Assembly (NCBI RefSeq): GCF_003254545.1
Contig: NZ_QJRH01000061.1
Coordinates: 86,702-150,701 of the forward strand
DNA: 64,000 nt
Direction: 5' to 3'
DNA from: Flavobacterium tistrianum
GTDB lineage: Bacteria > Bacteroidota > Bacteroidia > Flavobacteriales > Flavobacteriaceae
Below, one piece after another: positions 16,996 to 26,800 of the stretch (position 1 is the first letter of the stretch; each line of letters starts with the position of its first letter). The notes below the pieces were generated by a model, which saw only the letters and a program-made list of their open reading frames with translations, did not search any database and was not told the origin of the DNA. A program made the position numbers and the translations under genes.

Positions 16996-17436
16996 ATGAA
17001 AAATGCTTTCATAGTTTTGTTTTGTTCGCTTTTGTTTGTGAGCTGTAAACAGGAAATAAAACCTACGGATATTGCTAAATTGAATGGCTATTGGGAAATT
17101 GAAAAGGTCGTTTTTGAGAAAGGAGAAGAGAAAGAGTATAAAATGAACGAGACTTTTGATTTTTTTCAAATTAAAAATAATAAAGGTGTCCGAACGAAAG
17201 TGATGCCGCAATTTGATGGCACATTTTTGACAACAGATACTTTTGAGAATGTATCGGTTCGTTTTGCTGGAGATCAAGTTTTCTTAGATTACAAAACGAA
17301 ATATGCCAAATGGAGCGAAGAAATTATTTCGCTTTCTGATGACAAATTAGTGGTGAAAAATCCGCAAAAAATAGAATATCATTATAAAAAAGCTGGACCA
17401 GTAAATCTTTTAAACGATGGCGAAAAGACTAAATAG
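16996..17436 (+). CDS. lipocalin-like lipoprotein
   Basis: 146 aa lipoprotein: MKNAFIVLFCSLLFVSCKQE has lipobox FVSC with Cys at 17. The body (DIAKLNGYWEIEKVVFEKGEEKEYK ... FDFFQIKNNKGVRTKVMPQFDGTF ... YAKWSEEIISLSDDKLVVKN) has the GxW strand and beta pattern of lipocalin-like proteins common in Bacteroidota. The 3' end overlaps the DUF721 gene by 20 nt in another frame, suggesting translational coupling. Ligand unknown. Confidence 0.85.
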   Translation: MKNAFIVLFCSLLFVSCKQEIKPTDIAKLNGYWEIEKVVFEKGEEKEYKMNETFDFFQIKNNKGVRTKVMPQFDGTFLTTDTFENVSVRFAGDQVFLDYKTKYAKWSEEIISLSDDKLVVKNPQKIEYHYKKAGPVNLLNDGEKTK

Positions 17437-17713
17437 CGAAACAACAATTGGTGCTGTTTTACAGCAAATTATTCAGGTGAATAAATTACAGCCTGGAATG
17501 GATCAAATCGATGTTCGTGAGGCTTGGAGGCAGCTTATGGGAAATGGTGTAAATACGTATACTAGAAATGTTGTTCTGAAAGGCAGTACGCTTTATGTTG
17601 AGTTAGGTTCTTCTGTTTTGCGTGAAGAGTTAACTCACGGAAAATATAAAATCGTGAAAATGATCAATGAAGAATTGGGCCGTGAAGTGGTGAAAGACGT
17701 AATTTTGCGGTAG
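17417..17713 (+). CDS. DUF721 domain protein
   Basis: 98 aa. N-terminus MAKRLNSETTIGAVLQQII, middle DVREAWRQLMGNGVNTYTRNVVLKGSTLYVELGSSVLREELTHGKYKIVKMINEELG: the DUF721 (DciA-related) pattern. DciA proteins help load the replicative helicase in many bacteria; in Bacteroidota the short form is conserved, but that role is inferred only. Overlaps the upstream lipoprotein gene by 20 nt. A terminator follows. Confidence 0.88.
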   Translation: MAKRLNSETTIGAVLQQIIQVNKLQPGMDQIDVREAWRQLMGNGVNTYTRNVVLKGSTLYVELGSSVLREELTHGKYKIVKMINEELGREVVKDVILR

Positions 17714-17746
17714 TTTTTTTAGTAAGATAAATTTTAAAAAATAATT

Positions 17747-17775
17747 AACACTTCTATTGTGAGGTGTTTTTTTTT
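17747..17775 (+). terminator. terminator after DUF721 gene
   Basis: AACACTTC / GAGGTGTT stem (one wobble), 6-nt loop, then nine or more T. Confidence 0.75.
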
Positions 17776-17779
17776 ACGA

Positions 17780-17787
17780 TACATTTG
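17780..17787 (+). promoter_or_regulatory. -7 box TACATTTG for the 17845 gene
   Basis: Exact TAnnTTTG directly after the terminator, 58 nt before the ATG. Confidence 0.45.
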
Positions 17788-17844
17788 GGCAGTTATTTCT
17801 TTAAAATAACATCTTTTTTATAAACCCAAAACAATAAAAAATCA

Positions 17845-18564
17845 ATGAAAAAAATTTTACTAATTTTAACCGTACTATGTACGTTAACTGGTTATTCACA
17901 AAAGAAAAAAGTTGCCGTTGTTGCTTTTTACACTGACAAAACAATTGATCTTTCAGATCTTGGTTTAAGTGCTGTTGCTGCAGTAACAGATTTAGGAAAC
18001 AATCCAAATTTTAACCTGCAACCAATTTTGGAAAAGTATCACAATGCTTTTTTTAATGATTATTCTAAAAAGTTTCCATTCGATTTGCTTCCTGAAACAG
18101 ATGTAACTCAAAAACAAGAGTATATTGATTATGTTCCTCATTTTGATAGAGAGGGAGAAAAGGGAAAATATATTATCAATTACCCTGGATATAAATATAT
18201 CTATGAGGGAATAAATGGTTCTGCAAATGAAGTAGCGACAGCTACTATGTTTAAAGATAATGCAGATGGTGTTTTGTTTACAGAGATTCACTTTGCTGTG
18301 GTAAAAGGATTTGCAGTTGGTGGAACCGGAACTATTAAAATGAGAGCTTATGCAAGAATTGCTTTGTATGATAAAAATGGAAAGAAAGTTTTTGCTTTTA
18401 ACGAAGGAGCAAATTCAAAGAAAACTGGAACAATAGTAGGGGGAATTCCTGTTTTATCTTTTGATAAAGTATTACCTATGTGCGAAAGTGCATTAGAAGA
18501 GCTTTTAAAAGATTTGGATGGCAGAGTTGAGAAAATGGTAAAGAAGACTTCAGAGAGTCTTTAA
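17845..18564 (+). CDS. secreted protein of unknown function
   Basis: 239 aa with signal peptide MKKILLILTVLCTLTGYSQ. The mature protein begins KKKVAVVAFYTDKTIDLSDLGLSAV and later has ADGVLFTEIHFAVVKGFAVGGTGTIKMRAYARIALYDKNGKKVFAFNEGA: an alpha/beta outline like CsgG or other periplasmic trafficking proteins, but no clear family motif. Single gene between two hairpin terminators. Function unknown. Confidence 0.85.
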   Translation: MKKILLILTVLCTLTGYSQKKKVAVVAFYTDKTIDLSDLGLSAVAAVTDLGNNPNFNLQPILEKYHNAFFNDYSKKFPFDLLPETDVTQKQEYIDYVPHFDREGEKGKYIINYPGYKYIYEGINGSANEVATATMFKDNADGVLFTEIHFAVVKGFAVGGTGTIKMRAYARIALYDKNGKKVFAFNEGANSKKTGTIVGGIPVLSFDKVLPMCESALEELLKDLDGRVEKMVKKTSESL

Positions 18565-18580
18565 TTATTTTAAGTAAATA

Positions 18581-18614
18581 AAAAAAACCGCTTCAGTTAT
18601 GAAGCGGTTTTTTT
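18581..18614. terminator. bidirectional terminator between 17845 gene and ndk
   Basis: AAAAAAACCGCTTC (18581-18594), 6-nt loop, GAAGCGGTTTTTTT (18601-18614). A-tract on one side and T-tract on the other serve the two convergent genes. Confidence 0.9.
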
Positions 18615-18629
18615 ATGATTTAAGAAGTC

Positions 18630-19049
18630 TTAGAATTGCTCTCTTCCTGCAAAGTGGAATGCGCTTTCGATAGCAGCGTTTTCGTCGCTGTCAGATCCGT
18701 GAACTGCATTTTCTCCGATTGAAGTAGCGTATGCTTTACGAATAGTCCCTTCAGCAGCTTCAGCTGGGTTTGTAGCACCGATTAAAGTTCTGAAATCTTC
18801 TACTGCGTTGTCTTTTTCTAAAATAGCCGCAACAATTGGTCCACGAGACATGAATTCAACTAATTCCCCGTAGAAAGGTCTTTCTGCGTGTACTGCGTAA
18901 AATGCTTTAGCATCAGCTACAGTTAATTGAGTTAATTTTAATGAAACGATTTTGAAACCACCATTAGTAATCATTGCTAAGATATTCCCGATGTGTCCGT
19001 TTGCAACAGCATCTGGTTTAATCATTGTAAAAGTTCTATTTGTTGCCAT
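18630..19049 (-). CDS. ndk: nucleoside diphosphate kinase
   Basis: 139 aa cytoplasmic enzyme exchanging the gamma-phosphate between NTPs and NDPs. [24 protein letters not shown] at the start; catalytic His in the [12 protein letters not shown] signature (residues ~112-123); substrate-binding [16 protein letters not shown]. Full length for bacterial Ndk. A -7 box lies at 19073-19080. Confidence 0.98.
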   Translation of the reverse strand: MATNRTFTMIKPDAVANGHIGNILAMITNGGFKIVSLKLTQLTVADAKAFYAVHAERPFYGELVEFMSRGPIVAAILEKDNAVEDFRTLIGATNPAEAAEGTIRKAYATSIGENAVHGSDSDENAAIESAFHFAGREQF

Positions 19050-19072
19050 TTTATATTTTATTAAATTTTGTG

Positions 19073-19080
19073 CAAAAGTA
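19073..19080 (-). promoter_or_regulatory. -7 box (TACTTTTG) for ndk
   Basis: Reverse strand reads TACTTTTG, 24 nt before the ndk ATG. Confidence 0.5.
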
Positions 19081-19170
19081 TACTTTTTTTATGAATTGAT
19101 TTTAATAAAATCATAATTAAAACGGTTTAGAATGATGTTTTGGATAAAAATTGTGTTTTTTGGTGATTAG

Positions 19171-19263
19171 TAGATGTGGAGATGCATTGCAGTGCATTTA
19201 AAGGCGAATAAATGATGGCAACGAAAAGACACTGCGTCATCGGCGGCGGCTCCGTCTCTACAT
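19171..19263. repeat. degenerate GTAGAGACG-type hairpin repeat
   Basis: Left end TAGATGTGGAGATGCATTGC with AGTGCATT; right end CACTGCGTCATCGG ... CCGTCTCTACA. It resembles a worn copy of the element at 46053-46134, whose arms are GTAGAGACGCAC and GTGCGTCTCTAC. It lies between ndk and the HGSNAT-like gene. Confidence 0.5.
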
Positions 19264-19277
19264 ATATGGTTAAAAAT

Positions 19278-20549
19278 TTAAACTTTAAAGATTAATTTGT
19301 TTCTATAGAAAATCCATAAAATGAACGTCCATATTGCAACATAAGTTAATGCTCCAGCTAAAGAAGCTGTCATCGCATTGCTAAAAAATGGCGCAATACC
19401 AAATCGGTACAAATAATCTAATAAATTGATTTGTTCGCTTGGAAGTGACGGATTTTGAAAACGAATCATTACCAAAGCCTGCGGAATAATCTGCGAAGCA
19501 AAGAAGACAATCATTGGGTTTACTCCCCAGATTACAAATAATTTGAATCCTTTTTTGTATTCGGCAATGTCTATTATGTAATACAATACGGTTAAACATA
19601 CTGTTGCCAATCCTGTAGTATACAAAACATAACTGCTTGTCCAGATGGATTTGTTTATTGGGAAAACTAAATCCCAGATTAATCCAAAAAAGATTAATGA
19701 TGTACCAATCATTCCCATTCTTTGAGCTTTTTGGATTTTGGTTACATTTAAAAGTAAAATTTGACCAATAAATAAACCGATAATTCCATTTACAATTGAA
19801 GGAATTGTGCTTAAGATTCCTTCTGGATCCCAAGTTTTGGTTTCGTGATACATATGTCCTTTTAATAGAACACTGTCAATCCATGCTGCTAAATTGGTTC
19901 CTTTTTCTAAACTGGCTTCCCCAAATCCTGGAACAGGGATTAAAGTCATAATAGCCCAGTAGCCAAAAAGCAAAACGATTCCTGTAATAAGTTGTGTTTT
20001 TCGAGATGTTTTTAAGTATAAAAGCGAAACTACAAAATAAACAATAGCAATACGCTGTAATACTCCGGGAAGTCTAACATCTGCGTAATTTTCAAAACCT
20101 CCGTAAGCTAGAACGAGATATATAACTAATATGCTAAAGGCAAAAATGTTTTTTAGTTTATTGCTAAAATTTCCCATTAAAGCATAACCAACTGCAAAAG
20201 TAATAACCAATCTGCCGATTAAAAGTGGAATTCCATCTAAACCAAATAGCTGAATCTTACCAAAGAAATTAAAGAAAATACCTAAACAGAACATTCTTAA
20301 AGAACGAATCAGGATTTTGTTGAATGTTGTTTCGTCGTATTTTTTTTCTGGCATTGCAAGCGGTACGGCAACTCCCATTATAAAAATGAAAAACGGAAAT
20401 ACAAGATCTGTTGGCGTACAACCGTTCCATTGTGCGTGTAAAAGCGGCGGATAAACATTTCCCCAATCACCGGGATTGTTTACAATAGTCATCAATAGAA
20501 TAGTCAGTCCGCGAAAGACATCAAGCGAAATTAGGCGTTCTCTTACCAT
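19278..20549 (-). CDS. HGSNAT/NagX-like membrane protein
   Basis: 423 aa, ten or eleven hydrophobic segments. Opens RLISLDVFRGLTILLMTIVNNPGDWGNVYPPLLHAQWNG and continues CTPTDLVFPFFIFIMGVAVPLAM, the full signature of bacterial heparan-alpha-glucosaminide N-acetyltransferase homologues (DUF5009/NagX). GVLQRIAIVYFV and VWGVNPMIVFFASQI are also family segments. It is closer to the classic NagX form than the 5274 paralogue, which lacks the NNPGDWGNVYPPLLHA loop. Probably acylates a sugar at the membrane; substrate unknown. Ends 16 nt from a repeat. Confidence 0.88.
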   Translation of the reverse strand: MVRERLISLDVFRGLTILLMTIVNNPGDWGNVYPPLLHAQWNGCTPTDLVFPFFIFIMGVAVPLAMPEKKYDETTFNKILIRSLRMFCLGIFFNFFGKIQLFGLDGIPLLIGRLVITFAVGYALMGNFSNKLKNIFAFSILVIYLVLAYGGFENYADVRLPGVLQRIAIVYFVVSLLYLKTSRKTQLITGIVLLFGYWAIMTLIPVPGFGEASLEKGTNLAAWIDSVLLKGHMYHETKTWDPEGILSTIPSIVNGIIGLFIGQILLLNVTKIQKAQRMGMIGTSLIFFGLIWDLVFPINKSIWTSSYVLYTTGLATVCLTVLYYIIDIAEYKKGFKLFVIWGVNPMIVFFASQIIPQALVMIRFQNPSLPSEQINLLDYLYRFGIAPFFSNAMTASLAGALTYVAIWTFILWIFYRNKLIFKV

Positions 20550-20673
20550 TAGGTTAGTTCATTAAATAGGTTATAAAATATAATTCTATTTGGTTTGAGA
20601 GAGCAATAATTTCGGAAATGAGCTGGTTATTTGTTCCTAAATTATCGCTTTTGAATTTCTAAAGATAATTATT

Positions 20674-22263
20674 TTAGATTATTATGATGTCAAAATTATG
20701 TTCTAAAGGTTTTAATTTCTGAATTAAAAGCGGGATCAATTGTTCTCCTTTTTCTAAATAAAATTCAGAAAAATTCGCTTGACGTTCTTGAAGACTATTG
20801 TTTGGAAATAATTCGCATTGCAAATCGGTAACACGTTCCAATTGATCTGCTAGTTTTCTTTTTTGTGCTTTTAATAAACGCTTTTCTAGATTTTCTAAGC
20901 CTTTCTTTTGTTTTACTTCTTGTGCTTTTACAGCGCCAGAGAAAGATTTATCTGTTTTTTCGGCCAATTCAAAAAGATAAGCAAACTGTTTTTCTAGCGT
21001 TTCTTTTTGAGGAGTTAAATCTATCGGGAAAGGAGAAAGTTTATGAGTGATTTCATTAACTAAATTCTCTGATTTACCGAATAAATCTTTCCAGCTTAAA
21101 CCTAAATTATCTGCTTTTTTTGCTTGTTTTTCGGTTGCTAAAAGAACAGAATTTCGAACTAATAAAATTGGAAAAGTAATATTTACAGCCTCAAAAAAAG
21201 CTTTTAGTTCTAACCAATAAGCAATTTCTCCACCTCCGCCAATGTAACAAAGGTTAGGAAGAATAATTTCCTGATACAATGGACGCATAATTACATTTGG
21301 ACTGAACTTTTCAGGACTGCTTTCTAGTAATTTGAAAATTTCATCCTTAGAAAATGAGATTTTGGTGTTGTTCACGAAATATTTATCATTCTCAAAAATG
21401 ATTCTTTCGCGCAGTTTATCTTCAATATAAAATAAATTAATCTCACGCGGATTTACCTGAACGGTATAATCGGCAAGTTCTTCAATAGATTTTTGAACTG
21501 CTTTAAACGAAGTTTGATTTTCCAATTCTTCTTTTGCAAACGGAATGAAAGCACGTTTTAAATCGGCATCATCTGCATCTATAATGACCAAGCCGTAATT
21601 TGCGAAAAGGGCGTTGGCTAAATAGCGCGTTGCATCGGCAAGATTTGAATGTTTTAGATAAGCATCTTCAAAAAGTTTTTTAAGCGCATTTGCGTTTGTA
21701 CTTGACCCTAATTCTTTAGAATAAACTTCAAATAAATCTTCTAAACCATCAGTTGCAAGTCTTCCGACTGGACCAGTGCTTTCAGCGTTCCAGCGGATTT
21801 TTTTTCCTTTAAAATTAAAATAATTAATTTCCTCAAAATCGTGATCTTCTGTCGCCATCCAATAAACTGGAACGAAATTGTACGAAGGATACTTTGACTT
21901 TAATTCTTTAGTCAAATTAATTGTTGAAATAATTTTATATAAAAAATACAGCGGCCCACTAAATAAATTTAGCTGATGTCCAGTTGTGATGGTAAACGTA
22001 TTTTCGAGTGCTAAAAGCGAAATATTTTGTCTGGTCAAATCAGAAATTTCAATGTCTTGATATTGCTTATGCAAAGTGTCAACCAATGCTTTTCGGTTGC
22101 TATGATCAAAATTGGCTGATTTTTCAGCAATCTGTTTTTCGAAATTTTCTAAGGTCGGAAAATTATTGTACAGCGGTTTTAATTCTGGCTTTTGATCTAA
22201 ATAATCCTGCATTAGTTTAGAGAAATATCCAGAAGATTGAAAGCTGATACAGTCGGTAGGCAT
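20674..22263 (-). CDS. bshC: bacillithiol biosynthesis cysteine-adding enzyme
   Basis: 529 aa. BshC adds cysteine to glucosaminyl-malate in the last step of bacillithiol synthesis. The N-terminus MPTDCISFQSSGYFSKLMQDYL, the phrase TITTGHQLNLFSGPLYFLYKIISTINL (residues ~95-120), VPVYWMATEDHDFEEIN and LCYIGGGGEIAYWLELKAFF are typical; the C-terminal ~100 residues form a coiled coil (EVKQKKGLENLEKRLLKAQKRKL). Length matches the family. bshA and bshB are not in the window. Confidence 0.95.
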   Translation of the reverse strand: MPTDCISFQSSGYFSKLMQDYLDQKPELKPLYNNFPTLENFEKQIAEKSANFDHSNRKALVDTLHKQYQDIEISDLTRQNISLLALENTFTITTGHQLNLFSGPLYFLYKIISTINLTKELKSKYPSYNFVPVYWMATEDHDFEEINYFNFKGKKIRWNAESTGPVGRLATDGLEDLFEVYSKELGSSTNANALKKLFEDAYLKHSNLADATRYLANALFANYGLVIIDADDADLKRAFIPFAKEELENQTSFKAVQKSIEELADYTVQVNPREINLFYIEDKLRERIIFENDKYFVNNTKISFSKDEIFKLLESSPEKFSPNVIMRPLYQEIILPNLCYIGGGGEIAYWLELKAFFEAVNITFPILLVRNSVLLATEKQAKKADNLGLSWKDLFGKSENLVNEITHKLSPFPIDLTPQKETLEKQFAYLFELAEKTDKSFSGAVKAQEVKQKKGLENLEKRLLKAQKRKLADQLERVTDLQCELFPNNSLQERQANFSEFYLEKGEQLIPLLIQKLKPLEHNFDIIII

Positions 22264-22498
22264 AATTTTAAATTTATTTTTGACAGCTGTAAATTTAATG
22301 AAAATATATAGTTAAAAACGCTATTAACAATTGCTTAAGAATTGATTTTTTTCTGATGCTTTTAAAAACGTTGTAATCAGGATTTTAAATTTTGATTATA
22401 TGCGATCGTAGAAAATTGAAAATTTAGATAATTTGTTAAAAATATAAAGTAGTGCTAAAAGTAATTTGTTTAAATATGAATTATTAATAATGAAACTC

Positions 22499-22506
22499 TA
22501 TTTTTG
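22499..22506 (+). promoter_or_regulatory. -7 box TATTTTTG for the MHS transporter
   Basis: Exact TAnnTTTG. Its last three bases are the TTG that would otherwise be an upstream in-frame start, so this box argues for the ATG at 22531. Confidence 0.5.
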
Positions 22507-22530
22507 CAAATAAAAAAGATATCAGTTTTC

Positions 22531-23808
22531 ATGAAAAATAACCCGAATAAAAAGAATTCTTTAAAACATGTTCTTTTTGGAAGCCTTATAGGCACTACAA
22601 TCGAATTTTTTGATTTTTATATTTATGCCAATGCGGCCGTATTGGTTTTTCCGCAATTATTTTTTCCAAGTTCAGATTCGACGATGGCGACCTTAGAGTC
22701 TTTAGCAACATTTTCTATCGCTTTTTTATCTCGTCCGTTAGGTTCTGCTTTTTTTGGGCACTACGGCGATAAAATTGGACGTAAATTTACTCTTGTTGCT
22801 GCTTTGTTGACAATGGGAATTTCTACAGTGACGATTGGCTTTCTGCCAAGTTATGAAAGTATTGGAGTTGCAGCTCCGTTGTTATTGATGCTTTGCCGAT
22901 TCGGACAAGGTGTTGGTTTAGGAGGAGAATGGGGAGGAGCTGTTTTGTTGGCGATAGAAAATGCGCCACCAAATAAACGTGCATGGTACGGAATGTTTCC
23001 GCAATTAGGCGCTCCAATCGGATTATTGCTTTCTGGAGGAACTTTTCTATTGCTTACCGATTCGATGAGTAATGAAGATTTTATGAATTATGGATGGAGA
23101 ATTCCATTTATTGCAAGCGCGCTTTTGGTAATTGTTGGCTTTTATATTCGAACAAAAATTACTGAAACGCCTTCATTTGAAGAGGCTAAAAAGCATGAAG
23201 AAGAGGTAAAAGTGCCATTTTTAGAATTGGTGAAATCCTATAAAAATCAGTTGATCTTTGGAACTTTTGCTGCAATTACAACATTTTTGGTTTTCTATTT
23301 AATGACAGTTTTCACTCTAAGTTGGGCAACCTCGGATTTAGGAATTGCGAAAAGAGACGGATTATTAATACAATTATTTTCAGTATTATTTTTCGCGCTG
23401 TTTATTCCGGTTTCGGCTGTAGTTGCTGATAAAATTGGACGTCGAAAAATGCTGATTTTAGCGACAGCAGCTATTGCTATTTTTGGATTTTTCTTTTCGT
23501 TTTTCTTAAATGAAGGTAATATTCCAATGGTTGCTATATTTGCCTGTATCGGAATGTCTTTGATGGGATTTACATACGGACCTTTAGGAACTTTTCTATC
23601 AGAACTGTTCCCGACAAACGTTCGCTATTCTGGAGCTTCTTTAACTTTCAATATGGCTGGAATCCTCGGAGCGGCTTTTGCGCCAATGATTGCAATTTGG
23701 CTAGCTAAGACATATGATGTAAGCTATGTAGGTTATTATTTGGTTACAGCCGCTTTTATTTCTTTGATTTCATTTTTGGTAATTAGTAAAGATGAACATA
23801 AGTTTTAA
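22531..23808 (+). CDS. MFS transporter, metabolite:H+ symporter (MHS) type
   Basis: 425 aa, 12 membrane segments. Imports an organic acid or zwitterion with protons (ProP/KgtP/ShiA relatives). The MHS signatures are HVLFGSLIGTTIEFFDFYIYANAA (residues ~13-36), FGHYGDKIGRKFTLV (loop 2-3), RFGQGVGLGGEWGGAVLL and the second-half VVADKIGRRKMLI. Start at ATG 22531: the in-frame TTG at 22504 is part of a -7 box. Substrate not predictable; related ones carry proline/betaine, 2-oxoglutarate, citrate or shikimate. Ends at a shared terminator with the next, convergent gene. Confidence 0.92.
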   Translation: MKNNPNKKNSLKHVLFGSLIGTTIEFFDFYIYANAAVLVFPQLFFPSSDSTMATLESLATFSIAFLSRPLGSAFFGHYGDKIGRKFTLVAALLTMGISTVTIGFLPSYESIGVAAPLLLMLCRFGQGVGLGGEWGGAVLLAIENAPPNKRAWYGMFPQLGAPIGLLLSGGTFLLLTDSMSNEDFMNYGWRIPFIASALLVIVGFYIRTKITETPSFEEAKKHEEEVKVPFLELVKSYKNQLIFGTFAAITTFLVFYLMTVFTLSWATSDLGIAKRDGLLIQLFSVLFFALFIPVSAVVADKIGRRKMLILATAAIAIFGFFFSFFLNEGNIPMVAIFACIGMSLMGFTYGPLGTFLSELFPTNVRYSGASLTFNMAGILGAAFAPMIAIWLAKTYDVSYVGYYLVTAAFISLISFLVISKDEHKF

Positions 23809-23849
23809 AGCTTGATTAAGATTCTGATAGCTGTCATAAAAAATATTAG

Positions 23850-23885
23850 AGTCCGCAATCTATAACAATAGTTGCGGACTTTACT
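23850..23885. terminator. terminator between convergent MFS and T9SS-cargo genes
   Basis: AGTCCGCAA (23850-23858) and TTGCGGACT (23872-23880), exact 9-bp stem, followed by TTACTTTT. Confidence 0.75.
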
Positions 23886-23892
23886 TTTATAA

Positions 23893-26800
23893 TTATCTTT
23901 TCAAACTAAAATGCCCTCGAAATTCTGTTCCATTTATTCTGGTTGCAGTAAACCAATAATCTGATGCTGGCAGCTGATTTCCTAGATAAGTTCCGTTCCA
24001 AGAAGTATTTAATGCCAATTCTTTAATTAATTTTCCATAACGATCAAAGATTCTAATAGACGAATTAGGAGCCAAATAATCAGGATCGATCATCCAAGTG
24101 TCATTGTGGCCATCACTATTTGGAGTAAAGAATTTTGGATACGGAATTTCATTAACCAAATGAATGCAATCTCCAGCTGTTGCTTCTAAAATGTTTATTG
24201 TAACAGGAATTCTATCACTTTCGCAATTACTGATTGTTTGAGTCGCATAATATGTGATTCCATCTTCTAGTGAAGTTGATTCGGATAAATTACTTGTTGA
24301 GGAAGAACTTTCATACCATTTAATATTTTGACCACCAATAGTAATATCACTAATTTTTGAGCTTTTCTGAATACAGAATTGCTGCAGAGAATTGGCAATT
24401 GGAATTTGAGTGTCTTGAATTTTTACCGTAATTGCGAATCTTTCGCTTTCGCAGTTATTTAGTGTTTGACTGACATAGTACTTCCCGTTTTTTAATAAAG
24501 TTGTTTCTTGTAAAGAATTTCCATGTACAGGAGCATCATACCATTTGAGTGCAGTTCCAGCTATATTTAGATTTTCAATTGTTGCTATTTCATCAATGCA
24601 AAACTGCTGATTATTATTTCCTGTTGGCAAAGGTGTGTTATATACATGAACAAGAATTGGTGTTCTGTCACTATCACAGCCAATTGTTTGTGAAGCATAA
24701 TAGGTTCTGTTGTTTTCTAACAAAGTGGTATTGAGTAATGTTGATGCAGACATCATGGTATCAAACCATTTTATGTTTTGCCCCGTAATTTGAATGTCAT
24801 TAAGCGTTTTGTTTTCTTGCTTGCAAAATGATTGTTCTGGATTTCCCGATGGAGCTGAAGGAGTATTTACGATTGAAACCCTAACCCCAAATCTAGGGCC
24901 TTCGCAATTATTTATGGTTTGAGAAGCAAAATAGGTTTTCCCATTTTCAAGCGTAGTTGTTTCTGCCAATAAAGATCCATTTGTTAATGCATCGTACCAT
25001 TTTATGGAAGTTCCTATAATTTCGATATTGGCAATCGTTGAATTTTGTCCTGTGCAAAATTGCTGATTTGTATTTCCCGTTGGAGCTAATGTATTCTGAA
25101 TATTAATAGTTACAGGAGTTCTTTCGCTTTCGCAACCATTTACAGTTTGAGAGGCATAATAAGTTATTCCATTTTGAAGTGGAGTTGTGTTAGACAAAAT
25201 TGTTCCAGCAGATTGTGTGTCGTACCATTTTATATTTTGTCCAGTAATTTGAATGCTTCCTAAAGTTGCATTTTGCTGTATACAGAAAGATTGTGGAGAA
25301 TTACCTGCAGGATTTTGCGGTTTAGTAATTATAATTAGTTTAAAATCTTTCTCTACAAAACAAGAGGGATTTGTTCTGAAATAACTTTTTACAGTTATAA
25401 TTTCTTCATTTTTTACAGAATTTGTGTAAGGATTTGGTAGCGGACTTGGCAAAGAGACTCCATTTTGATTCCTATATTCTACAATTAAATCTGATTGATT
25501 TCCTATCACGGTTGAATGTATGCCAGAGGTGTCAAAAGAATTTGAAATGCCAGATCCAGAATTTGCTTCGCAAGAATAAATAGAGTTTAGCGTAAAGTCA
25601 TTAGGACTATTGGTAATTTTGATTTCCTTAGTTATAGTTTGAGTTTCGCTTCCGCATTTTATTGCCGCAGTAACATTGTATGTTCCTACAGCAGTAAATT
25701 GATGCTGAGGATTGTTTATTGCTGCAGTATTGTTTCCATTTGAATTTGGATCATCGAAATTCCAAAGTATCGAATCAAATGTACCTTTCACATTAAAATT
25801 AACAGCTTTATTAAAACAAGTGTTTTCTGCTAGTATTTCACCTTTATTAGGCGGAGATGTACTGGCTTTAAGCTTATAAAGCAATCCATTTGCTTCATTG
25901 TTTCCGCTATTGCCATAAATAACAGAATTATTAATTATTAAAGGCTCGCTTTGAAAATTTGCGGTTAAAAACAAATCATCTTTGTCAAATCTAATTGGTC
26001 CCGCCGCATCTAGAGAAAGGCTATTAGCATAATGGTTTGTACCAGATGATTTTAGAATATACTCTGGTTCAAAATTATCTAAATTCATTTTAAAGAGGAC
26101 GAGATCTTCGCCCCAGTTCCTTGATGTAATAGTTGCATTAGGAAAAATCATTGTATTGGAGAAACTGGTAAAAACAAACAATTCATTACCTTTTCCAGCC
26201 ATATATGCTTTGTTTAAACTACTTGGTCGAAGATTGGCTTCTCCAGGATATTCAAGCATTGAATTGTTATTAATTTGTTTAAATCGTTCCAAATTTCCGT
26301 TAGAAGGATCAAATTCTGTCAAAATAGATTGTGTGACATCATTTCTTGGGGAATTTGTATTAAAGGTATTTCCCATAACATTTACATCTCGATCAAAACA
26401 GCCCCATAAATATAATTTGTCATTTATTGGGTTATAATGTAATATCGTTGGTCTATAAACGGTTTTATTAAGGACATTACCATTATTAGAAATCTCTTTA
26501 CTCCATACCATCTCTAAGTTTGAATTGATTTTGAAAATAGTCGAAGAAGTATAGTTCGGACCAATTTTACCAAAATATATATTTCCATTTTTATCGATTT
26601 CAGAAGTTTTAAGAATCTCTAAACCAGATCCATATTTTTTAGCATCAATTAAATTTCCTCCAACATCAAATTTCGCAACAAAAGCTCGTCCATAATAAGC
26701 ATTATCACTTAATAAAATTTGATTATTGATATTGATAGAATTATTAAATGAGCCGGTGACATAAATGTAGCCATTATTGTAGTAAACGTTTTTTGCTAAG

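Noticed and set aside
16843..17277. 144-aa reverse frame
   Set aside because: Shadow of the lipocalin-like gene and REP copy A; no sensible start or domain.
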